This document shows positions 44,716 to 58,200 of a stretch of DNA of 64,000 nucleotides, one piece after another. Every line of letters starts with the position of its first letter. Within the stretch, counting starts at the first letter, position 1. Source of the DNA: Symsagittifera roscoffensis (taxonomy: Eukaryota; Xenacoelomorpha; Acoela; Convolutidae). Under the pieces are notes generated by a model, which worked only from the letters and a program-made list of their open reading frames with translations, was not told the DNA's origin and did not search any database. The position numbers and the translations under genes are program-made. The stretch spans positions 11,628,539 through 11,692,538 of the forward strand of contig NC_087070.1 of NCBI RefSeq assembly GCF_963678635.1, read 5' to 3'.

Positions 44716-47700
44716 GTCCATTCCAGTTTTGGCACATAAAATAGCAATCGAAACGTTCGAACATGAAATTGATAGAAAAAAATCCAAAATCTTTTATTAT
44801 GACTTATAATCCATTATAGTTTTGTAAACTCTCTTATAACCTTTTATAAAGGAATAAAATGTTTATTTTTGTCAAAATATTGTCATACCAAAAATTTTTT
44901 AATTTATTTTTTATAGGGACATTATTTTTCTTTCAAAAACAAAATCTCAAAAGTCTTGAGTGACAAATAACTCTTCCAAATAAACCATGACGCTGAAGCA
45001 ATTTTCTAATACTTGGGTGGTTAGAAAAAATTTAAAATGTGCATCAAGAAAGAATCGAAAATATTACGAGGCCAAAGTGTCCATTCTGTGCATTGTAAGC
45101 GGATTTCGCAACAAGCCCAAACCAGATTTGTCGCGGAAGCCGCAACACTGCTACTTTTCTTTGATCTTCTTTGCTGTTTGGATTCCGCAAACAAATACCT
45201 TAAACACTGTACCGTTCAAAATCGCTCCAAAAATAGGTGATTTTGCGGAATCCGCAATCGTATATCCGGAATCCAGAACAATTTGTGGAATCCACACACA
45301 AATAACGAGACATGTGTAAAGTTGAATTGAGCTGTTGCGGAACCCGCAACTGTAAGCGGATCCGCAAACTGCAAGTCGAATCCGCAAATTGTAAGTGGAA
45401 TCTTCAAACTGTAAGTGGAATTCGCATTTGTTTGCGGATTCCGTTTAGATATAAGTATGTGTAGTAGCTTTTAAAACTATATATTTTAATGACTGCTACC
45501 AATTGGAAAGCCAATTTTTTGATCTCAATTCCTGTCAAACACCCAACTTCGATCTCAAATCTTGACGAATAAACCCAACATCGATCTCAATTGCTGACAA
45601 TCATACGCAACTTCGATCTCATCTCAATTCCTGTCAAATATACCCCGCTTCAATCTCACTTTCTTCAAAGGTTAACTTCGATCTCAATTTCTGTCATCAC
45701 TTTCAATTCCTGTAAACTTATTCATCAGTTCTTTTCAAGCCATTCAAAAAATAAAAGTTTTTAGTTGGCCATTTTGAAATTTTTTCAAAACGCGAAACCA
45801 GCACAAAGTTTAATAAGGCAACATTTTTAGGACTATTCATTCGTGTATTCGAACTTATTTTTGAATTCTGCTGTAATTCAAGATTTGGTAAATTTTATCT
45901 AATGCTAATTTACTCAAATTAATTATTTAGACCAGTTACTCCCTGTGAACAAAATGATTTGAATTCACGCTCCCATATACTGAATCTCGAATACAAAATT
46001 GCAAATACTGAATCTCAATTACTGAGTCCCAAATACTGACCTAAATCGGCAACATGTCAACCCAATAATGAATTAACCCAATTACCGAGATAACCCAATG
46101 AATTTATTCGGTGTTGTGCTTCCAAAACTATGATCCCAAGAACTGCTTGCAAATGCTAAAGTGTGGCATCAATCGATTTAGTTAACCAAAATTTTAGGAT
46201 TTGTTCGTGGTTTTTGCTGACAATGGTTAAGTCCTTGCCTTTAAATTCCGCAATTGCATATGCATATTCAGTAAAAAAAGAATTTCTGAATTCCTTCATA
46301 GTTTGCAGATTCCGCTTACAAATTTTGCAGATTCCACTTACATTTGCGGACTCCACTTACATTTTGCGGAATCCAGAACAACTAGCTATTTTTGCTTGTT
46401 GCGGAATCCGCAACAAATTAAATGTGCCGACAAAATTTACATAACAAGTATTTGTACGCGGAATCCACGTGAATCTTGTAAGTGGAATTTACTTACATTT
46501 TGGAACATGTTCATATACTTGTATCTAGAATCCAGGAACATACAGACATAAAATTGTGCGCCTATCCAATGCACAATTGGACTCGTAATGGAATGAAAAA
46601 AAAGTATACATTTGTAATATTTTTCACAATTTTCAGATAAACATTATCTAGAGAAGCATAAATTATAAGAAGTTTGGATGCAAGGTCGAAGACAAAATGG
46701 GCAAATAAAGGGATTATAATTGACCTATAATCGATTATTATGGGTTTTTTGGGCAAAACAATTAAATTGGAAAATGGGTTAAATACATGAATAAAATCGA
46801 TTGTAATCGATTACAAGTTTTCCCAAAACTAGATGAACTGTAATCGATGATAGTCGATTAACACTATGATAGATCATAACCTGGTTTCCAAAAGAGAAAT
46901 TATACTGGATTAATGAGAAATTAAAATTTTTGTTTCGGACTTTTCTATTCGTTCTCATATTTTAACGCAATCCATTCAGTTTTGGCACACACAATAGCAA
47001 TCGAAACGTTGGAACATGAAATTGATAAAAAGTATTCCGAAAATTTTTTATAATGACTTATAATCCATTATAGTTTCTTAAACTCTCTAATAATATTTTA
47101 TAAAGGAATAAAATGTTTTATTTTGCCGAATTATTGTCATACCAAAAAGTTTTTAAAATATTTTCTATCGGATTACTTTTTTTCTTTCGATAACAAAATC
47201 TCTAAAAATGCTAAGTCTTGGGTGACAAATAACTCCTCCAAATAAACCATGACGCTGAAGCAATTTGCTAATACTTTGGTGGTTAGAAAAAATTTAAAAA
47301 GTGCATCATGAAAAAAATAGTGAATATTAAGAGGCCAAACTGTCCATTCTGTGCATTGTAAGTGGATTCCGCAACAGGCCCAAACAAGATTTGTCGCGCA
47401 ATCTACAACATTGTTACTTTTCTTTGATCTTCTTTGCTGTTTGGATTCCGCAAACAAAAACCTTAAACACTGTACCGTTCAAAATCGCTCCAAAAACAGG
47501 CGATTTTGGGGAATCCGCAATCGTATTTGCGGAATCCAGAACAATTTGTGGAATCCACACACAAATAAGGAGATATGTGTAAAGTTGAATTGAGCTGTTA
47601 CGGATTCCGCAACTGTAAGGGGATCCGTAAAATGCAATTCGAATCCGCAAATTGTAAGTGGAATCTGCAAACTGTAATTGGAATCCGCATTTTGTTTGCG

Positions 47701-48243
47701 GATTCCGTTTACATATAAGTATGTGTAGTAGCTTTTAAAACTATATCTTTTAATGACTGCTACCAATTGGAAAGTCAAATTTTTGATCTCAATTCACACA
47801 ACTTCGATCTCAAATCCTGACGAGTATACCCAACTTCGATCTCAATTGCTGACAAACATACGCAACTTCGATCTCATCTCAATTCCTGTCAAATATACTC
47901 AGCTTCAATCTCACTTTCTACAAAGGTTAACTTCGATCTCAATTTCTGTCATCAATTTCAATTCCTGTAAACTTATTCATCAGTTCTTTTCAAGCCATTC
48001 AAAAAAATAAAAGTTTTCATTTGGCCATTTTGAAATTTTTTCAAAACGCGAAACCAGCACAAATTTTAAAAAGGCAACATTTTCAGGACTTTTCATTCGC
48101 GTTTTTGTACTTAAATTTTAATTCTGCTGCAATTCAAGTTTTGGTAAATTTTATCTAATGCTAATTTACTCAAGTTAATTATTTAGACCGGTTACTCCCT
48201 GTGAACAATATGATTTGAATTCACGCTCCCAAAAACTGAATCT
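44716..48243 (-). repeat. Satellite-like array, minus orientation, block 1 first part
   Basis: Mirror of the plus-orientation units: intron-derived block (about 45.0 and 47.28 kb), 20-bp repeats (45.34-45.44 and 47.6-47.7 kb), 32-bp repeats (45.53-45.7 and 47.79-47.95 kb), ATACTGAATC repeats (about 45.97-46.04 kb), the 46-codon segment, and an ATCGAT-rich stretch (46.72-46.92 kb). Nearly the same sequence recurs about 9.96 kb further right. Confidence 0.75.
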
Positions 48244-49366
48244 GAAATACAATTCCAAAAATCTTTTATAATGTCTTTAAATCCAATATAGTTTCTTAAA
48301 CTCTCTTATAATATTTTATAAAAGAATAAAAAATTATATTTTGTCAAAATGATGTCATACCAAAAATTTTTTAAACTATTTTTTTTAGGATTATCAATTA
48401 TCAATTATCATTGTTTTTCTTTCAATAACAAAATCTCTAAAAATGATTAGTCTTGGGTGACAAATAACTCTTCCAAATAAACATTGACGCTGAAGCAATT
48501 TACCAAAAATTTTTGCGGTTAGAAAAATTTTAAAGTGTGCATCATGAAATAAATCGAGAACATTACGAGGCCAAATTGTCCATTCTGTGCATTGTAAGCG
48601 GATTCCGCAACAGGTCCAAACAAGATTTGTCGCGGAATCCGCAAAATTGCTACTTTTCTTCGATCTTCTTTGCTGTTTTGGATTCCGCAAACAAATACCT
48701 TAAACAATGTACCGTTCAAAATCGCTCCAAAAATAGGCAATTTTGCGGAATCCGCAATCGTATATGCGGAATCCAGAACAATTTGTGGAAGCCACACACA
48801 AATAACGAGACATGTGTAAAGTTGAATTGAGCTGTTGCGGATCCCGCAACTGTTAGCGGATCCGCAAACTGCAAGTCGAATCCGCAAATTGTAAGTGGAA
48901 TCTGCAAACTGTAATTGGAATCCGCACTTTGTTTGCGGATTCCGTTTACATATAAGTATGTGTAGTAGCTTTTAAAATTATATCTTTTAATGACTGCTAC
49001 CAATTGGAAAGCCAAATTTTTGATCCCAATTCACCCAACTTCGATCTCAAATCCTGACGAATATACCCAACTTCGATCTCAATTGCTGACAAACATACGC
49101 AACTTCGATCTCATCTCAATTCCTGTCAAATATACCCCGCTTCAATCTCACTTTCTACAAAGGTTAACTTCGATCTCAATTTCTGTCATCAATTTCAATT
49201 CCTGTAAACTTATTCATCAGTTCTTTTCAAGCCATTCAAAAAAAAAGTTTTCATTTGGCCATTGGTAAATTTTATCTAATGCTAATTTACTCAAGTTAAT
49301 TATTTAGACCGGTTACTTTCTGTGAACAAAATGATTTGAATTCACGCTCCCAAATACTGAATCTCA
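48244..49366 (-). repeat. 1.1-kb tandem unit, block 1 unit 1
   Basis: Bounded by the junction ACTGAATCTC/AAATACAATTCC. Contains the intron-derived block, 20-bp repeats (48.83-48.94 kb) and 32-bp repeats (49.02-49.2 kb). It lacks the stretch present in the other units between GGCCATT and GGTAAATTTTATC. Confidence 0.75.
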
Positions 49367-50577
49367 AATACAATTCCGAAAATCTTTTGTAATATCTTGA
49401 AATCCATTATAGTTTCTTAAACTCTTTTATAATTTTTTATAAAAGAATAAAATGTTTTATTTTGTCAAAATGTTGTCATACCAAAAGTTTTTTAAACTAT
49501 TTTTATAAGATTAATTGTTTTCTTTCAATAACAAAATCTCTAAAAATGATGAGTCGTGGGTGACAAATAACTCTTCCAAATAAACATTGACGCTGAAGCA
49601 ATTTGCCAATAATTTTGTGGTTAGAAAAAGTTTATAATGTGCATCATGAAAAAAATTGAGAACATTACGAGGCCAAACTGTCCATTCTGTGCATTGTAAG
49701 CGGATTCCGCAACAGGTCCAAACAAGATTTGTCGCAGAATCCGCAAAATTGCTATTTTCTTTGATCTTCTTTGCTGTTTTGGATTCCGCAAACAAATACC
49801 TTAAACATTGTACCGTTCAAAATTGCTCCAAAAATAGGCAAATTTGCAAAATCTGCAACCGTATATGCGGAAACCAGAACAATTTGTGGAATCCACACAC
49901 AAACAACGAGACATGTAAAAATTTGAATTGAGCTGTTGCGAAAACCGCAAATGTAAGCGGAATCCGCACACTGTAAGTCGAATCGCAAATTGGGAATGGA
50001 ATCTGCAAACTGTAAGTGGAATCCGCATTTTGTCTGCGGACTCCGTTTACATATAAGTATGTGTAGTAGCTTTTAAAACTATATCTTTTAATTTTTGCTA
50101 CCAGTTGGAAAGCCAATTTTTGATCTCAATTCCTGTCATACACCCAACTTCGATCTCAAATCCTGACAAATATACCCAAGTTTGATCTCAATTGCTGGCC
50201 AACATACGCATCTCAATTCCTGTCAAACATACCCCGCTTCAATCTCACTTTCTACAAAGGTTAACTTTGATCTCAATTCCTGTCAATAGTTTCAATTCCT
50301 CCAAATTATTCATCAGTTCATTTCAAGCCATTCAAAAAAATAAAAAATTTTATTTCGCTATTTTGAAAAAAATTCAAAATGCAAAACAAGCACAAAATTT
50401 AATAAGGCAGCGTTTTCAGGACTTTTCATTCGTGTTTTTGAACTGAAATTTTAATTCTGCTGTAATTCAAGTTTTGGTAAATTTTATCTAATGATACTTT
50501 ACTCAAGTTAGTTTTTCAGACCAGTTACTCCCTGTGAACTAATTGATTTAAATTCACGCTCCCAAATACTGAATCTA
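49367..50577 (-). repeat. 1.2-kb tandem unit, block 1 unit 2
   Basis: Full-length unit of about 1.21 kb. Its best match is the pair of units at 59,330-61,757 rather than its neighbour. Confidence 0.8.
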
Positions 50578-51359
50578 GAATACAAAATTGCAAATACTGA
50601 ATCTCAATTACTGAGGCCCAATTACTGACCTAAATTGGCGATATGTCAACCCAATAATGAATTAATCCAATTACCGAGATAACCCAATGAATTAATTTGG
50701 TGTTGTGCTTCCAAAACTATGATTCCAAGAACTGCCTGCAAATACTAAAGTATGATATCGATCGATTTTGTTAACCAATGTTTTAAGATTTGTTCGTAGT
50801 TTCCGCTGACAATGGTTAAGTCCTTGCCTTTAAATTCCGCAATTGCATATGCAAGAACAGTAAAAATTGAATTTCTGAATTCCTTCACAGTTTGCAGTTT
50901 CCGCTTACAAATTTTGCAGATTCCACTTACATTTGCGGACTCCTCTTACATTTTGCGGAATCCACAATAACTAGCTATATTTGCTTGTTGCCGAATCCGC
51001 AACAAATTAAATGTGCCGACAAAATTTACATTACAAGGATATGTACGAGGATCCACGTAAATCTTGTAAGTAGAGTTTACTTACATTTTGGAACAAGTTT
51101 AAATACTTGTATATGGAATCCAGGAACATACAGACACAAAATTGTGCGCCTATCCAGTGCACAGTTTGGACTCGTAATGAAATGGAAAAAAAATCGGTAT
51201 AAATTTGAAATAACTTTCACATTTTTCACCTAAACCAATATCTGGAGAAGCATAAAATATTAGCAATTTGGATGCAAGGTCGAAGACAAAATGGGCAAAC
51301 AAAGGCATTATAATTCATTATAATCGATTAGGAAGGGTTTTTTGGGCAAAACACTTAAA
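50578..51359 (-). repeat. Array end segment, block 1
   Basis: ATACTGAATC repeats, 46-codon segment (50,745-50,885), TCCGCAAA cluster (50.89-51.0 kb) and a short remnant of the ATCGAT-rich stretch. At about 51,359 it jumps to the intron unit; block 2 keeps about 250 bp more at this place. Confidence 0.7.
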
Positions 51360-53243
51360 TGTTTTTTTTATTATTTATACCACTTCTATAAAACTGTGGT
51401 ACTCGGGGGATCAATCTTTTGGTCTTCATTTAAATTACCCAGTCAAATCACTGGAAAGTTTAGTACAAATGTGATAAAGGTGTCCTGTTAACAACCAAGC
51501 GAGTGGTCTTTCACACTCTATTTTCAACATAGCAATTAACTAATTAATGCAATTAACTAATTAATGAGCGCCTCTCGATCGTTTCAAATCTTTTTCGCAA
51601 ATGTAAATTACCTGCAAAAACTATTATCATTTCATTCTGATAAAAAAGCATCATAAGATTTTGCGAACATCTATCAATATTTTTCTTCAAAAATAGTTGA
51701 AAAACAAAAAATAGTTAAACTTGGGGATTTAGCTCATATCTAGTGGAAGAGTTGGTTCTTGCGCTGGTTGTTTAAAGTCAACTAACTTTTTTTTCTTCAA
51801 AAACTGATCAAATAATTGGAAAAAATTCAAAAAATTTTTTTTCTTCATTTTTTCAGCGTTTATCACCTACTCATCACGCTTTGTAACGTACAAAGTGACA
51901 TATATTGAGTCTGGTAACACATTTAAAAAGTAATATTGCTTGCCTCAATTTAATTTGAAACAATTTTTTTTGGTGGCTTTTGCTTAAATAGCCCAAACAG
52001 GGAAATTTTTAAACACCTTGTTCAAACACCCACTTTTAATTTTTACCAAAACCATCAGTTGAAATAAACGTTCGAATTTGAGTTTAAAGCATTAGTTTTT
52101 TCAGACCATATATTAAAGTCCGTTAACACGGCCAGTTAAAAAGTCAAAGTTCGGAACAATAACATTCATACTTTGGAGTTTGGAATCATATGGCGAATTT
52201 GCTTAAAGAATGCTGTAAGATTGCAGCCTTGCATATTTTATGATCTATGAGGTTAAATTTTTACAAAGAAGAACTATTAACGCGATCAAAAGGGCAGCCA
52301 AAAGACCTTATGTACGAGAAAAACTCACCAGAAAAACAAAAACTAGCCTGAAAAAAAATGTTGAAGAAGACATTATTTATTTCTACAAATTTTTTACAAA
52401 AGTTGATTACCACATTTTTTTCCTTAATCATTATCAGAGCCTTACTGTAGAATAAACGCTCACTAAAGCTTCAAAAACTGATTTTTGATGTCAGCAGTTC
52501 AAACCAAGTATAATTTTTACAGCTTTTCAAACATTTTTTGATCGATTTGCCGCTTTGTGCTGAATACCGCTATTCGATGCTATTTTGACTACGAATAAAT
52601 TGCTCTAGCTTGTTTTTCTTGACAAAAAATCCAACAAAAATTGACTGAATTTAATTTCAATTTAGATAAGTTTTGACACCACAGGGCTTTTGCTTATTGC
52701 CATTAATTTTGCCGGCAAAAAGTAACAAAGAGAAAAAACTAAAAAGTTTTTCGGTTGTTTCTTGGTAGATTTTTAAATTTTTTTCGATTTTACCTCAAGA
52801 TTATCCATTGCTGTTTTTTTCTGAAATATGAAAGAAAAAATGACCTACGAAGTAGAATTGTTTTGTGTCTACGAACTAGTTCGAAATTTTCAAAATTGAA
52901 ATTTAAAACAGAAAGGACGACAGAAATTCAATGATAATTTACTCTTCGGTGATAATGAACCTTTTGAAAAATCATCAGTACTTCCCTTTTCTTAATCATT
53001 TCCCAATAACTAGGTTAACCAGCTGGAAAACCCACTCAATTCTCCTTATGAGAAAAATAGAAACAAGGCCTCAGACATAATCATTTAATAATTTGATACT
53101 TCTTTATGATTCACTTTAGTATCAAATGTCTATCAAAAAAAGTACGCATAAAGTTTTTAAATCACGAAATCGATCGACTCAAATTTTTTATTCAAAATAT
53201 CAAAATCCGACAGGTTTCTAAAACATTGGCGCAATTTGATACC
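51360..53243 (-). repeat. Inverted copy of GPCR intron, exon 1 and 5' flank
   Basis: Reverse complement of parts of the intron unit (51.4-51.6 kb) followed by the left intron, exon 1 and 5' flank (homologous to about 15,570-17,650, with a length difference of some hundreds of bases). It ends at an abrupt junction near 53,243, where the array resumes. Confidence 0.8.
52794..52808 (-). pseudogene. Inverted copy of GPCR exon 1
   Basis: Minus strand ATGGATAATCTTGAG followed by GTAAAA, identical in sequence to the proposed exon 1. No receptor exon 2 follows on this strand except the 3' tip at 44.5 kb, so it cannot make a receptor. Confidence 0.55.
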
Positions 53244-54079
53244 TTGGGAGTTTTGGCACATAAAATAGCAATCGAAGCGTTCGAACATGAAATTGATAGA
53301 AAAAAATCCAAAATCTTTTATTATGACTTATAATCCATTATAGTTTTATAAACTCTCTCATAACCTTTTATAAAGGAATAAAATGTTTATTTTTGTCAAA
53401 ATATTGTCATACCAAAAATTTTTTAATTTATTTTTTATAGGGACATTATTTTTCTTTCAAAAACAAAATCTCAAAAGTCTTGAGTGACAAATAACTCTTC
53501 CAAATAAACCATGACGCTGAAGAAATTTGCTAATACTTGGGTGGTTAGAAAAAATTTAAAATGTGCATCAAGAAAAGAATCGAAAATATTACGAGGCCAG
53601 AGTGTCCATTCTGTGCATTGTAAGCGGATTTCGCAACAGGCCCAAACCAGATTTGTCGCGGAAGCCGCAACACTGCTACTTTTCTTTGATCTTCTTTGCT
53701 GTTTGGATTCCGCAAACAAATATCTTAAACACTGTACCGTTCAAAATCGCTCCAAAAATAGGTGATTTTGCGGAATCCGCAATCGTATATCCGGAATCCA
53801 GAACAATTTGTGGAATCCACACACAAATAACGAGACATGTGTAAAGTTGAATTGAGCTGTTGCGGAACCCGCAACTGTAAGCGGATCCGCAAACTGCAAG
53901 TCGAATCCGCAAATTGTAAGAGGAATCTGCAAACTGTAAGTGGAATTCGCATTTGCTTGCGGATTCCGTTTAGATATAAGTATGTGTAGTAGCTTTTAAA
54001 ACTATATATTTTAATGACTGCTACCAATTGTAAAGCCAATTTTTTTATCTCAATTCCTGTCAAACACCCAACTTCGATC
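53244..54079 (-). repeat. Array fragment between two inverted intron copies
   Basis: Intron-derived block, 20-bp repeats (53.87-53.97 kb) and the start of the 32-bp repeats. It closely matches about 44.73-45.56 kb and, from 53,571, matches 55,030-55,500 almost base for base. Confidence 0.75.
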
Positions 54080-55028
54080 TCAAATCTTTTTCGCAAATGT
54101 AAATTACCTACAAAAACTATTATCATTTCATTCTGATAAAAAAGCATCATAAGATTTTGCGAACATCTATCAATATTCTTCTTCAAAAATAGTTGAAAAA
54201 CAAAAAATAGTTAAACTTGGGGATTTAGCTCATATCTAGTGGAAGAGTTGGTTCTTGCGCTGGTTGTTTAAAGTCAACGAACTTTTTTTTCTTCAAAAAC
54301 TGATCAAATAATTGGAAAAATTCAAAAAAATTTTTTTCTTCATTTTTTCAGCGTTTATCACCTACTCATCACGCTTTGTAACGTACAAAGTGACATATAT
54401 TGAGTCTGGTAACACATTTAAAAAGTAATATTGCTTGCCTCAATTTAATTTGAAACAATTTTTTTTAGTGGCTTTTGCTTAAATAGCCCAAACAGGGAAA
54501 TTTTTAAACACCTTGTTCAAACACCCACTTTTAATTTTTACCAAAACCATCAGTTGAAATAAACGTTCGAATTTGAGTTTAAAGCATTAGTTTTTTCAGA
54601 CCATATATTAAAGTCCGTTAACACGGCCAGTTAAAAAGTCAAAGTTCGGAACAATAACATTCATACTTTGGAGTTTGGAATCATATGGCGAATTTGCTTA
54701 AAGAATGCTGTAAGATTGCAGCCTTGCATATTTTATGATCTATGAGGTTAAATTTTTACAAAGAAGAACTATTAACGCGATCAAAAGGGCAGCCAAAAGA
54801 CCTTATGTACGAGAAAAACTCACCAGAAAAACAAAAACTAGCCTGAAAAAAAATGTTGAAGAAGACATTATTTATTTCTACAAATTTTTTACAAGAGTTG
54901 ATTACCACATTTTTTTCCTTAATCATTATCAGAGCCTTACTGTAGAATAAGCGCTCACTAAAGCTTCAAAAACTGATTTTTGATGTCAGCAGTTCAAACC
55001 AAGTATAATTTTTACAGCTTTTCAAACA
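54080..55028 (-). repeat. Second, shorter inverted copy of the GPCR intron
   Basis: Almost identical to 51,595-52,530. Both ends are sharp junctions. At the left (about 54,080-54,087) the shared TCAAATCTT allows a microhomology join. At the right (about 55,029) the sequence jumps to CAAGAAAAGAATCG. Exon 1 is not included. Confidence 0.8.
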
Positions 55029-58000
55029 GTCAAGAAAAGAATCGAAAATATTACGAGGCCAGAGTGTCCATTCTGTGCATTGTAAGCGGATTTCGCAACA
55101 GGCCCAAACCAGATTTGTCGCGGAAGCCGCAACACTGCTACTTTTCTTTGATCTTCTTTGCTGTTTGGATTCCGCAAACAAATATCTTAAACACTGTACC
55201 GTTCAAAATCGCTCCAAAAATAGGTGATTTTGCGGAATCCGCAATCGTATATCCGGAATCCAGAACAATTTGTTGAATCCACACACAAATAACGAGACAT
55301 GTGTAAAGTTGAATTGAGCTGTTGCGGAACCCGCAACTGTAAGCGGATCCGCAAACTGCAAGTCGAATCCGCAAATTGTAAGTGGAATCTGCAAACTGTA
55401 AGTGGAATTCGAATTCGCAGTAGCTTTTAAAACTATATATTTTAATGACTGCTACCAATTGTAAAGCCAATTTTTTGATCTCAATTCCTGTCAAACACCC
55501 AACTTCGATCTCAAATCTTGACGAATAAACCCAACATCGATCTCAATTGCTGACAATCATACGCAACTTCGATCTCATCTCAATTCCTGTCAAATATACC
55601 CCGCTTCAATCTCACTTTCTTCAAAGGTTAACTTCGATCTCAATTTCTGTCATCACTTTCAATTCCTGTAAACTTATTCATCAGTTCTTTTCAAGCCATT
55701 CAAAAAAATAAAAGTTTTTAGTTGGCCATTTTGAAATTTTTTCAAAACGCGAAACCAGCACAAAGTTTAATAAGGCAACATTTTTAGGACTATTCATTCG
55801 GGTATTTGAACTTAAATTTGAATTCTGCTGTAATTCAAGATTTGGTAAATTTTATCTAATGCTAATTTACTCAAATTAATTATTTAGACCAGTTACTCCC
55901 TGTGAACAAAATGATTTGAATTCACGCTCCCATATACTGAATCTCGAATACAAAATTGCAAATACTGAATCTCAATTACTGAGTCCCAAATACTGACCTA
56001 AATCGGCAATATGTCAACCCAATAATGAACTAACCCAATTACCGAGATAACCCAATGAATTTATTCGGTGTTGTGCTTCCAAAACTATGATCCCAAGAAC
56101 TGCTTGCAAATGCTAAAGTGTGACATCAATCGATTTAGTTAACCAAAAATGTAGGATTTGTTCGTGGTTTTCGCTGACAATGGTTAAGTCCTTGCCTTTA
56201 AATTCCGCAATTGCATATGCATATTCAGTAAAAAACGAATTTCTGAATTCCTTCATAGTTTGCAGATTCCGCTTACAAATTTTGCAGATTCCACTTACAT
56301 CTGCGGACTCCATTTACATTTTGCGGAATCCAGAACAACTAGCTATATTTGCTTGTTGCGGAATCCGCAACAAATTAAATGTGCCGACAAAATTTACATA
56401 ACAAGTATTTGTACGCGGAATGCACGTGAATCTTGTAAGTGGAATTTACTTACATTTTGGAACATGTTCATATACTTGTATCTAGAGTTCAGGAACATAC
56501 AGACATAAAATTGTGCGCCTATCCAATGCACAATTGGACTCGTATTGGAATGAAAAAAAGTATACATTTGTAATATTTTTCACAATTTTCAGATAAACAT
56601 TATCTAGAGAAGCATAAATTATAAGAAATTTGGATGCAAGGTCGAAGACAAAATGGGCAAATAAAGGGATTATAATTGACCTATAATCGATTATTATGGG
56701 TTTTTTGGGCAAAACAATTAAATTGGAAAATGGGTTAAATACATGAATAAAATCGATTGTAATCGATTACAAGTTTTCCCAAAACTAGATGAACTGTAAT
56801 CGATGATAGTCGATTAAAACTATGATAGATCATAACCTGGTTTCCAAAAGAGAGATTATACTGGAATAATGAGAAATTAAAATTTTTGTTTCGGACTTTT
56901 CTATTCGTTCTCATATTTTAACGCAATCCATTCAGTTTTGGCACACACAATAGCAATCGAAACGTTGGAACATGAAATTGATAAAAAGTATTCCGAAAAT
57001 TTTTTATAATGACTTATAATCCATTATAGTTCCTTAAACTCTCTTATAATCTTTTATAAAGGAATAAAATGTTTTATTTTGCCGAATTGTTGTCATACCA
57101 AAAAGTTTTTAAAATATTTTCTATCGGATTACTTTTTTTCTTTCGACAACAAAATCTCTAAAAATGCTAAGTCTTGGGTGACAAATAACTCCTCCAAATA
57201 AACCATGACGCTGAAGCAATTTGCTAATACTTTGGTGGTTAGAAAAAATTTAAAAAGTGCATCATGAAAAAAATAGTGAATATTAAGAGGCCAAACTGTC
57301 CATTCTGTGCATTGTAAGTGGATTCTGCAACAGGCCCAAACAAGATTTGTCGCGCAATCCACAACATTGTTACTTTTCTTTGATCTTCTTTGCTGTTTGG
57401 ATTCCGCAAACAAATACCTTAAACACTGTACCGTTCAAAATCGCTCCAAAAACAGGCGATTTTGCGGAATCCGCCATCGTATTTGCGGAATCCAGAACAA
57501 TTTGTAGAATCCACGCACAAATAACGAGACATGTGTTAAGTTGAATTGAGCTGTTGCGGATTCCGCAACTGTAAGGGGATCCGTAAAATGCAATTCGAAT
57601 CCGCAAATTGTAAGTGGAATCTGCAAACTGTAATTGGAATCCGCATTTTGTTTGCGGATTCCGTTTACATATAAGTATCTGTAGTAGCTTTTAAAACTAT
57701 ATCTTTTAATGACTGCTACCAATTGGAAAGTCAATTTTTTGATCTCAATTCACACAACTTCGATCTCAAATCCTGACGAGTATACCCAACTTCGATCTCA
57801 ATTGCTGACAAACATACGCAACTTCGATCTCATCTCAATTCCTGTCAAATATACTCAGCTTCAATCTCACTTTCTACAAAGGTTAACTTCGATCTCAATT
57901 TCTGTCATCAATTTCAATTCCTGTAAACTTATTCATCAGTTCTTTTCAAGCCATTCAAAAAAATAAAAGTTTTCATTTGGCCATTTTGAAATTTTTTCAA

Positions 58001-58200
58001 AACGCGAAACCAGCACAAATTTTAAAAAGGCAACATTTTCAGGACTTTTCATTCGCGTTTTTGTACTTAAATTTTAATTCTGCTGTAATTCAAGTTTTGG
58101 TAAATTTTATCTAATGCTAATTTACTCAAGATAATTACTTAGACCGGTTACTCCCTGTGAACAAAATGATTTGAATTCACGCTCCCAAAAACTGAATCTC
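55029..58200 (-). repeat. Satellite-like array, block 2 first part
   Basis: Near-identical to 45,050-48,243 at an offset of about 9.96 kb (for example the open segments at 46,163 and 56,120, or 47,173 and 57,129). Includes the 46-codon segment at 56,113-56,253 and the ATCGAT-rich stretch at 56.68-56.88 kb. Confidence 0.8.
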
